64,000 nt of DNA, taken from positions 62,001-126,000 of the forward strand of contig JAANYP010002876.1 in assembly GCA_020465985.1 (NCBI GenBank). The letters are read 5' to 3'. Below are positions 34,641-46,551 of this stretch, piece after piece. The DNA comes from Centrapalus pauciflorus. Its lineage: Eukaryota; Streptophyta; Magnoliopsida; Asterales; Asteraceae. The notes beneath the pieces were generated by a model. It saw only the letters and a program-made list of their open reading frames with translations. It searched no databases and was not told where the DNA came from. The stretch's first letter is position 1. Each line of letters begins with the position of its first letter. Made by a program: the position numbers and the translations under genes.

Positions 34641-34836
34641 TTTGAGATTCAAGTATCCGTGTGGTCTTGATCTCAAACATTAGGTAATGATATGTAGTGG
34701 TTTAAGTAATGATCTGAACTAAGATAGGTTATGATCTAGTAATTATAAGAGATTGACTATCATACGGGACAAATAAGTGGTGTCTTTAAACTAATGACAT
34801 GTTACTAAACAAGTTATATGTTTATAATTTCAGAAC

Positions 34837-37800
34837 ATGTCTGGAGGAGGAATGACACCCGAAGAAGCCAGAGAAATGATGCTAGCCATGATGGCTGAGC
34901 AGAACAAAATGATACAAGATCAGTTTCGGGCTCGAGATGAGGCCGATGCTAAGAGAAGAGAGGATAAGAGAAAGAACAAGGAGAAGGAAGGGGGTAACAA
35001 CGAGGAACGAGATGACAACATTGGGTCGTCTAACAAGCCCAAAGGTTGTCGTTTCAAGGACTTCAAAGGAAATGGGGCCGTGGAGTTTAATGGACTAGGA
35101 GATGCTGTTGCCGCACTTGAATGGATAACAGCAACTGAACGAACATTCTGAATCAGCGACTGTGCTGAGAAGGACATGGTTCGTTATGCAACTGCTATGT
35201 TCACGAATGATGCAATCATGTGGTGGAACGCAATGGTGAATGCGTTGACATTGGAGAAGGTTTCTTTTATGACTTGGGCTGAGTTCAAGGACTTATTCAC
35301 TCAGCAGTACTGTCCGGTTGATGAGCGCCGGAGGTTGGAAGCAAAGTTTATGGCACTGATGCAGGGGACTAAGACTGTGTCCCAATATGTTGTAGAATTC
35401 ACGAGGCTGAGTCTGTTTGCGCCTCATCAAGTCGATACTGAGGAAAGGAAGGTGACCAGGTTCGAGGCTGGTCTGGATATTGAAATTAGGAGGGTTATGA
35501 GCAACGTTCGCTACCCTACATTTGCTGGCTTACTTGAGGCTGCCAGAAATTTAGAGCAGATTTTGATTATGTCGGGCTATTCGATTGGGTCTACTGCTGC
35601 TTCCACCAACCCAACACAGCCGTCACCGCCGAAGCGCCAGCGCGAGGGAGGATATTCTGGTTCTTCCCGTTCTTCACAGTACTCACCTCAGCAGTCGTAT
35701 CGTCGACCGTCTGGTTCTTCCGATCGTGGTCGTGCTCGTGCCTACTCCATCAACACCGAGCCGCGATATTGTAATAGGTGTCACTTGGAACACTTCGGCA
35801 AGTGCACCAATGGACGTGCTTGTTTTTGTTGTGGTGAGTTGGGCCATTATCAGAGTGAGTTCCCAAGGAGGGGAGATGCTTGCCATAAGTGTGGTGTATG
35901 GGGACACTACAGTAGGAATTGCAGAAAGAACGATCCAGCTGCTGCTGCTCCATCTACAACACGATCTTCGGGAGGTTCAAGCGGTGGTTCAGTTAACCGA
36001 GGTCGGGGTCAGTCTCAAAGGGCACCTGCTCGTGCTTTTCAGATAACTGCAGAGGAGGCAAGGGAAAATCCGGAAGTCGTTACGGGTACGTTCATAGTTA
36101 ACTCTATGCCAGCACGAGTTTTATTTGATTCGGGTGCCAATAGATCGTTTGTTTCTACTATGTTTGCACAAAGACTTGCCATGCCACTATCTAGATTATC
36201 TGCTGTTCTTGATATAGAAACTGCTAGCAACACTCTAGTAAAAGTAGATCATGTCTACCGTAACTGCACGTTAGTAATTGAAGATGTAGTCTTCAATTTG
36301 GACTTGATCCCTATAGAATTCAGTGAATTCGATGTGATAATCGGGATGGATTGGTTGATAGAGAATGAAGCCCATATAGTGTGTAAGAGCCGAATGATTA
36401 AGATAACTACTCCGGAGGGGCGTGAGATTTGCATCTACGGGGATAGGAGAAGTGGGGATATGTGCTTACTGACCATTGCAAAAGCTCGAAAGCTTGTTGC
36501 AAAGGGGTGTGACGCCTACCTGGCATATGTTATTGATGCCAAGGCTGAGAAGAGAACTTTGGCCGACGTGCCTGTTGTTTCACAGTTTCCGGATGTGTTT
36601 CCGGAAGACTTGTCTGGAGTACCGCCTGAGAGACAAGTAGAATTTAAGATTGACTTGATCCCTGGAGCTGCGCCGGTAGCTCGTTCTCCTTATCGCCTTG
36701 CCCCAACCGAAATGAAAGAGATGATGACACAACTTCAAGAGTTGTTGGACAAGGGCTTCATTCGGCCGAGTTCATCGCCGTGGGGAGCCTCGGTACTGTT
36801 TGTAAAGAAGAAGGATGGCACGATGAGGATGTGCATAGATTACCGGGAGCTGAATAAGTTGACTATTAAGAACAAGTATCCTCTGCCAAGGATAGACGAC
36901 TTGTTTGATCAGTTACACGGGGCTAGTGGATTTTCTAATATTGATCTGAGATCAGGATATCATCAATTGAAAGTAAGAGAAGAAGATGTACCGAAGACAG
37001 CTTTCAGAACTCGGTATGGGCATTACGAGTTTCTGGTCATGCCTTTCGGATTAACTAACGCCCCAGCTATCTTTATGGACTTGATGAATAGGGTTTGTAG
37101 ACCGATGTTGGATAAGTCGGTGATAGTGTTTATTGATGATATACTGGTGTACTCTAGGTCTGAGGCTGAGCATGCTGAACATCTCAGGGAGCTGTTAGAG
37201 TTGTTGAGGAAAGAAAAGTTGTACGCCAAATTTTCGAAGTGCGAGTTTTGGCTGCAACAGATACAGTTTCTAGGGCATGTGATTTCGGGGGCTGGGATTT
37301 CGGTAGATCCGGCTAAAATTGAAGCGATAAAGAACTGGGAGCCGCCTCAATCAGCTACCGAAGTTAGAAGTTTTCTTGGACTGGCAGGGTATTATCGGAG
37401 ATTTATTAAGGATTTCTCGAAAATTGCAGTTCCTCTAACTGCATTAACCAAGAAGAATGCACCGTTTATATGGGAAACTGTGCAACAGGAGGCCTTTGAG
37501 GTTCTGAAGGAAGCGTTAAGCGAGGCTCCGATACTTGCCTTACCTGAAGGCAATGATGACTTTGTAGTTTATACTGATGCTTCGAGGTTAGGGTTAGGCG
37601 ATGTACTGATGCAGCGTGGGAAGGTTATAGCGTATGCTTCAAGACAGTTGAAGCAGCATGAGAAGAATTACTCAACTCATGATCTTGAGTTGACTGCGGT
37701 AACATTTGCTTTGAAGTTATGGAGGCATTACCTTTACGCTACTAAGTGTCAACTTTACACGGACCATAAAGTTTAAAGTATATCTTTAGCCAGAAGGAAC

Positions 37801-39397
37801 TCAATATGAGGCAGAGACGATCAATGGAACTAATAAAGGATTATGATTGTGAAATCCTTTATCACCCCAGAAAGGCTAATGTAGTAGCCGATGCCTTGAG
37901 CCGGAAAGCTTATGCTAAGGATTGCTACTATATGATGACATCTACTATGTTAACGTCTACTATTATAGATGATGTCAAGGCTGCCCAAGTAGAAGCTTTG
38001 AAAGAAGAAAATGTCGGTGCTAAGGATATTAGAGTACAAGTTAAGAACATGGAAACAAGTGAGTCGGGACTGAAAGGGGTATACGGGAGGATATGGGTGC
38101 CGAAGTTTGGTGGAATGAGACAAGTAATTATCAAAGAAGCACACCAGTCTAGGTTTTCTGTACATCCCGGGAGCACAAAGATGTACAATGACTTAAAGGC
38201 AGACTTTTGGTGGCCGGGATTGAAGAAGGACATAGGGCAATACGTTGAAAGATGCCGAACTTGTCGGTTGGTAAAGGTCGAACATCAACAACCGTATGGC
38301 AGTCTGCAACCGCTTCCTATTCCGGAATGGAAGTGGGAGCACATTACAATGGATTTTGTTACAAAGCTGCCCAAAACTAGGCGTCAAAACGATGCAGTAT
38401 GGGTAATCGTGGATCGGTTAACTAAGTTGGCTCACTTTATACCGATTCGAGAAAGTTATTCGCTGGAAAAGTTAGCTCAGATTTATATGGACGAGATTGT
38501 TTCTAGGCATGGAGTGCCTAAGTCCATAGTGTCGGATCGAGATAGCCGATTTACTTCAAACTTCTGGTCGGCACTACAAGAAGGGTTAGGGACGAGAATA
38601 GCAATGAGTACAGCCTATCGTCCGCAAACTGATGGCCAAAGCGAACGAACGATCCTTACTTTAGAAGACATGATGAGATCGTGTGTGTTAGATCTCGGTG
38701 GCAACTGGGATGATCATTTGCCACTGATAGAGTTTTCGTACAATAATAGCTATCATGCGACAATCAAGAAAGCACCGTTTGAGGCTTTATATGGAAGGAG
38801 ATGTAGGACTCCTACATGTTGGAGAGAAACAGGTGAGACACCAATCGCTGGGCCGGCTTTGCTTCAAGAAACAAACGAGAAGATACAGTTGATTAGGCAG
38901 AACATGAAAGCGGCCCAGGATCGTCAGAAAAGTTACTACGATAGGAGGCACAAACCAATAAATTTTGAGGTGAATGATTGGGTTTATCTGAAAGTATCAC
39001 CCATGAGGGGTGTTACTCGTTTTGTGAAGAGGGGCAAGTTGGCTCCGAGATTTGTTGGGCCTTTAGGATAGTAGAAAAAGTTGGGAATCAATCATATCGC
39101 CTAGAATTGCCTGAAGAGATGTCAGGCATACATCCAGTATTTCACGTTGGGAATCTCCGAAAATCATTTAACACTGGAAATGAGGATTGGGCAGACCACA
39201 CAGAGCTGCAAGTTGACGAAAGGCTTCGATATGTGGAGGAGCCGGAATGTGTATTGGATACTAAGATGAAGAAGTTGAGGAGCAAAGAAATAGAAATGGT
39301 GCTTATACGTTGAAAGCATCATAAGGGAGCAAATCATACATGGGAAGCTAAGTCAGAAATGTTAAGAAGGTATCCAAAACTGTTTGAATCCGAGTAA
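34837..39397 (+). pseudogene. Tekay-2 gag-pol polyprotein, broken
   Basis: It starts at 34837 (MSGGGMTPEEAREMM). Domains in order: gag capsid part (MWWNAMVNALTLEK, YCPVDERRRLEAKFMAL), knuckle region with CFCCGELGHYQSEF, whose last Cys is replaced by Phe, then intact CHKCGVWGHYSRNC; protease VLFDSGANRSFVS; reverse transcriptase with FIDDILVYS; RNase H VVYTDASRLGLGDVL; integrase with HITMDFVTKLP, VSDRDSRF and QTDGQSERTI; and a chromodomain-like tail. Breaks: TGA at 35149-35151 in gag, one base lost in an A run near 37769 in RNase H, one base lost in a T run near 39064 after integrase, and TGA at 39311-39313 where relatives have Trp (IRxKHHKG). The final TAA is at 39395-39397. Confidence 0.93.
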
Positions 39398-39415
39398 CTT
39401 CGAGGACGAAGTTGA

Positions 39416-39433
39416 GCGTGGTGGAGCCCATGC
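39416..39433 (+). promoter_or_regulatory. Tekay-2 3' purine-rich priming region
   Basis: GCGTGGTGGAGCCCATGC lies directly before the 3' LTR, matching the block beside the Tekay-1 3' LTR. GAGGACGAAG follows the gag-pol stop. Confidence 0.55.
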
Positions 39434-41451
39434 TGTAACATCCTCGGAATTATTTTATTGTATTTTGGTTAATTAAGTGGAAAATTATAAATTTAAGTTG
39501 AAGTTTGAGCGATTATTATGTGTTTTGGGATATTTAGAAAGTTTGTTGCTATTTTAAGAAAATTAAACTCGGAATCATTGTTATGGAATATTAAGAAATT
39601 AAAAGTTATTAATGATAATTTTAAGAGTAAATCAGTATTTTATGGAACCGGTTAAGTCGAGGGGAGAAATGTGCAAAATGGTGAAAATGGGAATAAAATA
39701 AGTTAAGCCTTCATTTGTCACCATTCCTCTCTCTCTCTCTCTCTAGTTTCTCTCTCTAAGTATTTTCTCTCTACATCTCTCTAAGATATCTCACAAACCG
39801 ACCGTCCGATTATCAAGAATTATACGTCATCGGAAAGATATCGAGGAGTGCTACAACAATATACAAACAGATTTCTGATTTCGTACGTATTGAGGTAAGA
39901 ATCGACTCTTTTAAGTTTGTAGTTTCGGTTTTGAAGTAAACTAGAATTCGAATCTGTCTTTTTATGTAAATTGGAGCTTGTTTTGCTTGAAATATTGCAA
40001 GAATGTGATAGTATATGCATAATAGAATCGAATCTAGGTATGATAATTGTCATATTCATGATTTTTGACTTAGAAATGAAGGATTTAAGCTGAAATGATG
40101 AACAGACTCGAATATGCCAAGAACAGAGTCGAAATGCAAGAACAAACTCGAGTTTGGTATTAGATTCGAGTGTGTTTTCGAGTGTAACACTAGATTCGAT
40201 GGGTGTAGGTTCGAATCTATACCAGATTCGAAGCATAGGTTCGAATCTACCTATGGGGGTTCGAATCTGTCATCAGATTCTAAGGTGGTTCGAATCTAAC
40301 CCCTTAAATTCGAGTTTAATGCCTAAAATTGAGAAATCTACTCTCTAAACTCGTGTATTTTGAATGAAACTCATAAACAACACATAAAATGACAAGGGTT
40401 ACTCAAAGGACAATGTATGAACATGAGATAAGCTTAAAATTAATTATGGTATGAATTTAGACATGGACCCGAAATCGGGAAAAATATTGCAAATTTTACG
40501 AAACTTGATTTTATGGATTTAAACGGTTATTGATACGAGGTGTTGTTGTAATTAATGTAACAGGTCCCTTGTGGTGTTGTTTAACCCACAGTGGGGTACT
40601 TGGTGGATCCGGTTGAAAGCCCGAGGAGAAATAAAATTGGTTAAAAGTTTAATTACGCACCCACTGTGAGTACATATGATTTCGCATGTTTATATCTGCT
40701 TTATGATTGCTTTTGTCTACTGAGACATGTTGCTTCATTTTTCGTTTGGAATTCTACTAACTTGCGTAGATTTAGATGCACATTCTTATTTGATGCATGT
40801 CCGTTCGTTTGTTGTGCATCTACGATGGACCGGTGGGTCGCATCTGTTACTCTGATGTTACTGCTCTATATGACGCTGGAGCTGATCCCTCCAGGTCCGG
40901 TAGGCAGTATGTCATCCCCGATGTTATGTCTGTCTCAGTTAGTATGTTTTAAAGGCCGAGCTTTGGGCTCGTGGGAGCGACGGCTCATGTGTGGTCGTAC
41001 TTTGTGTACGTGGAGAGTGCACGACGTGTGTCGTCGGTGCTACTCTTGTGGGCATCATAAGGATTTATAAAATGTGTAAATCTGTGTATTCACTAAGCAT
41101 TCGCTTACCCCTCAGTTGTCTTCATTTTTACAGGAAAGGGTAAATCAGCTGTCGGACCTTCTAGTTAGGTCATTTGGGAAGATTTGGAAGACTTGGTACT
41201 ATTTAATCGGTAATTATGTTATGAGAAAATGTTGTAATATATTCTGGATGATTGTAATAATTGTAATGGGTGTGTAGACTTAGACTTGGTACCTTATAGC
41301 ACTGTAGGGTGTTTGACACTATTGCACTACTTTATTTATGTATTTAATGCTTCCGCACTTAATTTAGGTTATCAGATCATTATGTTATTGCATGTTGATG
41401 ATCAATCCTGGGTGTATTGTAATTGGTGGTTGTTGTGGCAAGGGTGTCACA
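39434..41451 (+). repeat. 3' LTR of Tekay-2
   Basis: The LTR runs from TGTAACATCC to GGGTGTCACA, followed by TATAG. It carries the same (CT)n run, slightly longer, and the same GGTTCGAATC cluster as the 5' LTR. Confidence 0.95.
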
Positions 41452-41456
41452 TATAG

Positions 41457-42893
41457 GGTTTTTACGGTTACGCCCCCCTGCGCCCGGAGGTACGCCAGCC
41501 TGCGCTGGAACTTCTCTTGGACTTAAAATCTTACTGTTTTGGAGCGTAGCCCTACTCCCCGACCTGCACCTTTTGAGCTTTCGTGGTGCTTTGAAATGAC
41601 TTCCTGACCCTGAAAATGAATATTGCGTAAAAGTACTGATGTTACGAAGTGAAAATGCATATATGAGCCTTTAAAACTACCAAAAACATGAAATAATACA
41701 GTCTCATCAACAATCATGCTAGGTTGTTTATAATACTTGTACACTTGATTATTTCTTAGACAATGAACCATGTTTCATCATTTTTTCTTTGGTTGCCATA
41801 AACCCCTAAGTCTTCCATTGATGAGCTTAAGAAAATTTAAAAAAAAAAAAAAGAAGATGAAGATGATTAAATGGAGAAGATGAAGTTGCAAATACTTACC
41901 ACTATGGCTTCTTTTCTTCTTCAAAAACTCAAGTTTTTGTTGAAATGATTTCTTGCTCTCAAAATTGGTTCTAGAAACGTAGAAAGAAAAGAAGAAGGAG
42001 AAGAAAACACATATGTATAATAGTATTTGGAAAAATCTAGACCAATCATGGGTCTTCTTTTTATAAAATCTGATTTTTTATTTTCAAAATTGTAATTTAG
42101 TCCCTCAAATCTTTTACTTCTATTTATTTGACCACAAAGGTTTTTGTCACATATAATTTAACCACCAAAACATAAATACTTACCTTCATCCACTTATTTG
42201 CTAACCATTTCACCTACCTTAATTGCTTAATTGCTACTAACATTATGTACAACTTGCTATCCACAATGTACCACCTCTAATGCACATTTTTGTTTAACTA
42301 ATGTTTAATTTAGTTTTAGTTATTTAACAAAAAAAAATAGTAACCCATGTAAATTATTTATCGTCAGCAAAATCTCTAAGATAATAATAATTTATAACTT
42401 ATGTATTATGTATGTATTTTAAATGATATTAAAGGGTACCTAAATTAATGGATATTACATATTTGAGCTCATTTAGAGCTTCCAAAACATCTAAATCACT
42501 TACTTTTCATCCATTGATCATTAGGAGCTCAATTGAGCCCTAAAATGGATTTCAACCAAAACTAAAAAAACTACCAATGTAGTTACATATTTTGGCTCCA
42601 TTTTTATCATTAAACAACATACTAATAAATATTCAAAGATTGGAGCCACATTGATCATCTAGCATAAAAAAACTCAACTTGGGTTTTACTCCATTAATGG
42701 AGGAAATCAAGAGGTAGAAGGGAGGAAGAAGATGAGAGGTGATCATACCTTCAAGGATACAACAATACTCCAAAATTTAGCCTCCAATTCCACCACTTTT
42801 GATCACCCAACAAACTCTAGCTTCTCTTCTCTTTCTCAAGAAAATAAACCATGCGTGTGTGTGTTTGTGTTGGACGGTTTGAGGTCAAAGGGA

Positions 42894-42924
<31 letters not shown>

Positions 42925-43166
42925 AGGGAGGGAGGTTTGGCCACCTTTGCCCCTCCTACTTAACTTACACATGCAAATACCCCCTCTCCAACTCATCTTT
43001 CAATTTAAATAAATACCACATTGACATTATTTGAATATATTTAAACTTTAATAACCAAATAGATAATTTTAACATAATTATACTAATTATAACAAATGAT
43101 TACATTAAATATCTCAAATGTTAAATATAGCTTTTATTTAGTTGTTTTACAGATTTTGGGGGATTA
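41457..43166 (-). mobile_element. Probable U3 part of the Gypsy LTR split by Tekay-2
   Basis: This is non-coding. Together with 32193-32605 it gives about 2.1 kb, the size of the other LTRs here. The right end GGGGGATTACA reads TGTAATCCCCC on the minus strand, a start like those of Tekay LTRs. It holds GC-rich words near 41470-41515, a G run at 42895-42924 and a CT-rich leader-like region. No second LTR is in the window, so the assignment is by structure only. Confidence 0.45.
42895..42924 (+). repeat. Poly-G run
   Basis: Nearly 30 consecutive G residues are followed by GGGAGGGAGGGAGG. It could form a G-quadruplex. Its exact length is uncertain in any assembly. Confidence 0.85.
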
Positions 43167-44298
43167 CACATAAACCCAAAGTTAGACATACAAGAAAGCT
43201 TCAAGAGATTGGGTTATTAGTAGTTTCATCACTTGGTGCCATTATTTTCCTTTACTATGTGAATTCTATAAGATAATTTATAATATTTTCCATATCATGG
43301 AACAACTTCAAATATGGGGACCACAACCAATCTATTTAAGAGAGGAAAATTTCATTTGTGAGAACAGAGAACACAATGTCACACTTAGATATATAAGCAT
43401 AACCAAAGGATGTGGTTTGGTTATAATAAATCTCATCTAGTGTTTTTATTAAAAGGAAAAACGGAAATACTTTACAATAATGATATGTCTTACGTCTCAC
43501 TACTATGATGCAATGAATTAACAAGATAATAAAATACATGAAAGCATCACAAAGTTAAACGGAATAAAGCTATTAGTCGAAGGTGAATAAAAAAAGTTGG
43601 ACAAAGATGAAGAAAATGTGTCCTTACATTCGATCATTCAACATACACATGGGTCTTCGTAAATCCCGTGCAACAACATGATGAGCATATTACTGTGGAA
43701 GCTCCAAAGAAAGAACGTCACTAACCTGTCATATAAGAAGTGTCATCAAGGACTAAACGCACAATCTTGAAGTGAAGAACTACTTCAAAGTACAATCTGA
43801 CACATACGTTTCATGTAGCTCTGCCAGTCTACATGCATACCCAGGAATTGTACTACAAGTCTAGAAGCAATGAAGCATATCTTCAAAACTAAAAGCAACA
43901 ACTACTAGGGCACTACAAATAATGTGAATCATAAGAGTTTATGTTCAACTTAATATCTAAGAACATGAATTTTAGGATACATAAACTTTGCGGAAACGTA
44001 CTAGATTTGTTGAGGTACATGGTGTCATATTGTTGATTTCTCGTTGCATTTTCATGACTATCATTTGCTAGAGTTGATCATATGGAGAAAATTAAGTTCT
44101 AAAAAGAAAATGGGAGTGATTTATTGTAAAATAGCAAAAGAGGGAAAGGCTAGTATATAACATGTTAAAGATGTTATGAATTGAATTCAAAGTTCAAATT
44201 AACGTAATTCTTTTTCTTTCAGTACCCCAAAATATCTAAATCAAATTCATAACACATGTTATCATTTTAAATTTTAAAAGATACAGAAGCTGGAGTAA
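43167..44298. other. Intergenic DNA, no gene recognised
   Basis: This AT-rich sequence has no long frame and no familiar motif. CACTACAAAT at 43911 resembles a CACTA-transposon end but has no convincing partner. It ends in AGTAA, the target site of Tekay-3. Confidence 0.5.
44294..44298 (+). repeat. Target-site duplication of Tekay-3, left copy
   Basis: AGTAA, matching 53664-53668 exactly. Confidence 0.92.
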
Positions 44299-44813
44299 TG
44301 AAAAACCCATACAACTAATACGAGTATTTCGATACCATTATACATTAATTTATACAGAGTACTTGCGTAAATACGGTCAATTTAAAACTTTTAATACTTT
44401 AACAATCATCAACGTGATTCCAAACACTTTGCATATAACACAACAGAGTATCTGAAATCACTGAGTAATGTAATTGGGGTCACATTGTTAAATCATCAGT
44501 GTGATTACAAACGAATTAATAATCATTAACTAATTCGCGTAAGTCAAAAATGGAAGTCTGCTACTCCCACCCCAATCATCAACAAAATATGGAGCTCCTA
44601 TCCGTGCTCCAATCAATGTCTAACAGTTTGGCCCAGCCGGGCCTTTGCCCTTAACAGCTCCTGAAAAGAATTATCAACTAACGGGTAAACAACAAAGTTG
44701 TTTAGTGAGTTTCTAGATTAAAGTATCATGCGATATATGAATGATGTCATGCAATGCCATGAATTTAACTAACAATCTCAGGAGGCCAACTAATGGCTAA
44801 TAAGCTACCACAT

Positions 44814-45014
44814 TGCGGTTACCACACACAAGCTTACCGTACAATGGGTTTACAATCTACTGCTCGATTACCACAGACACAAGCTTATCGATATGCAGTT
44901 TACAGTGATGCCATACGATTACCACACACAGGCTTATCGTTTTACAGGCAATAATGGTTACCACACTCAGGCTTACCATTATGATTCCGCTAAGTTACCA
45001 CACTCAGGCTTACC
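44814..45014. repeat. Series of hairpins with changing stems and a constant loop
   Basis: Four or five units share the loop TTACCACACACAGGCTTA, or close variants, but have different, matching stems: CGGT/ACCG (44816, 44836), TCGAT/ATCGA (44864, 44887), ACGAT/ATCGT (44915, 44936) and ATAATGGT/ACCATTAT (44951, 44975). The fifth unit near 44992-45014 pairs poorly. The other LTR repeats the series at about 51895-52100. Confidence 0.8.
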
Positions 45015-45660
45015 GTCTCGGCGGAGAGGTCAAATGAATGTTCAACAACTTATCAATCGAGTGATAATATGATAACAATAATATATGTGATGGCAAGGCA
45101 TGTAAATGACAAGAACGATACGAAAGCGATAACATACAATTCATGATATACATATAAATACATTAATGCTAGAACTCACAGTGGTGTACAACAAGCTCTC
45201 GGCCTCGAAACCGAGTTATAATCGTCAAAATATGATTAATAGTCTCCAAGGGACCTTAACCCGTCAAACCCCTACAAATAGGTTCATAATGTAATATTTA
45301 TAAGTCTCATAGGTTATAACTTCTTAACATTGATCTGGATACATTAGTCGTAAGACTTAACTAATTTCGGCATTAAACCTCAATAAATATTTTGGTCTAA
45401 TTATTCTCCTTAATAGATGTCATAGACTATTATGACAAAAGATCTCATAAAATAAAAATAATTAAAATTACAATTTCGGTCCAAGGCCATCCGAAATTCT
45501 GACCATGGTCATCCGAAATTCGGGCCATCCTAGATCCATACTTAGCAAATTTTTCAGAATATTTCAAGGCTGAACTGCACTTTCTGCCTTACGGATTTAA
45601 TGTCAAAAATACTAAAACTTCTCTATATTTATTATAAAGAGTTGTAAAATTATTCCCAAC

Positions 45661-45661
<1 letters not shown>

Positions 45662-45738
<77 letters not shown>
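45662..45738. repeat. (TA)n microsatellite in Tekay-3 3' LTR
   Basis: A pure TA tract of about 77 bases. The other LTR has about 124 bases at the same place. Confidence 0.95.
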
Positions 45739-45740
<2 letters not shown>

Positions 45741-46516
45741 TAACCCATTTTAACCATCAAAACATCATTTTCATTTTGTTAGATTACATAGGGTTCATAT
45801 GAACTCAAATTTGGGGTTTTGAGATAAACCCACCAAAATACATAATAACTTGCCAATATACTTTTAAAATAATGGATCTAACGTATTTCATCATTTTCTT
45901 TTCAGATCTAGCCATTTCTAAGAGATCCTCATAAAAACCCATCAAAATACATAGAAACTTGTATAATATACTTTTTAGATAATGGATCTAACATATTTCA
46001 TCATTTTCTTTTCAGATCTAGCCATTTCTAAGAGATCTCCATAAAAACTCATTTGAGTTCTCATCTTCTTCATATGAAGATGGTGGAGAGAATAGAAAAG
46101 TAAGAGATTTATACAAATAAGAGTTGGTACCTCTTGGATCTTCAAAACTGTATGAAGCTTCCAGCAAAAATCAGATTTTTCTTTCTTCTTCTTCTCTTTT
46201 CTCTCTTCTTCTCTTCTTCTCTATTTTCTTTCTTCTCTCTCTTTTTCTTGGAGATGGACGACACACACACACTGTGGCGTATGTATAAAGCAAAATTTGC
46301 TTTTTCCTTTTTTTTTAAACTATTTAATATTTACCATTTAGACCCTACAATTATTTCCATTTCTTTTAAGGTCCTTTCTTCATAAATCAATACTTTATTT
46401 ATTATAATTTGCACCACCATTTATTTATATGTCTCAATATTATTTAATATTCCGAATTTGTATTTCTTCATAATAAGTATTAATTATCAATTTTATTAAA
46501 TAATCGTGTCGTTACA

Positions 46517-46535
46517 ATTCCTCCCCTCTTAAAAG
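46517..46535 (-). promoter_or_regulatory. Polypurine tract of Tekay-3
   Basis: The minus strand reads TTTTAAGAGGGGAGGAAT directly before the 3' LTR. The gag-pol stop is 17 bases further right at 46552. Confidence 0.85.
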
Positions 46536-46551
46536 GATTCCGCCCACGGAA

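Larger units (their letters stand above)
32606..41451 (+). mobile_element. Tekay-2: Tekay-like Ty3/Gypsy retrotransposon
   Basis: This is a complete plus-strand element of about 8.8 kb with LTRs of 2013 and 2018 bp, a perfect TATAG duplication, a primer site, one gag-pol region and a 3' priming region. The first ~235 bases of the two LTRs differ at two positions that I can see, so insertion is recent. Gag-pol has two premature stops and two one-base losses, so this copy cannot make the full polyprotein. Confidence 0.95.
44299..46516 (-). repeat. 3' LTR of Tekay-3
   Basis: The LTR runs from TGAAAAACCC (TGAAACACCC in the other copy) to GTGTCGTTACA. It contains the hairpin series at 44814-45014, CATCCGAAATTCGG words at 45488-45530, a (TA)n tract at 45662-45738 and a duplicated ~100-bp segment around 45770-46050. 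Confidence 0.93.

Noticed and set aside
44814..45014. Possible CRISPR-like array of repeats and spacers
   Set aside because: The repeats are diverged, have covarying stems, lie inside a plant LTR and are present in both LTRs. CRISPR arrays do not occur in plant nuclear DNA.
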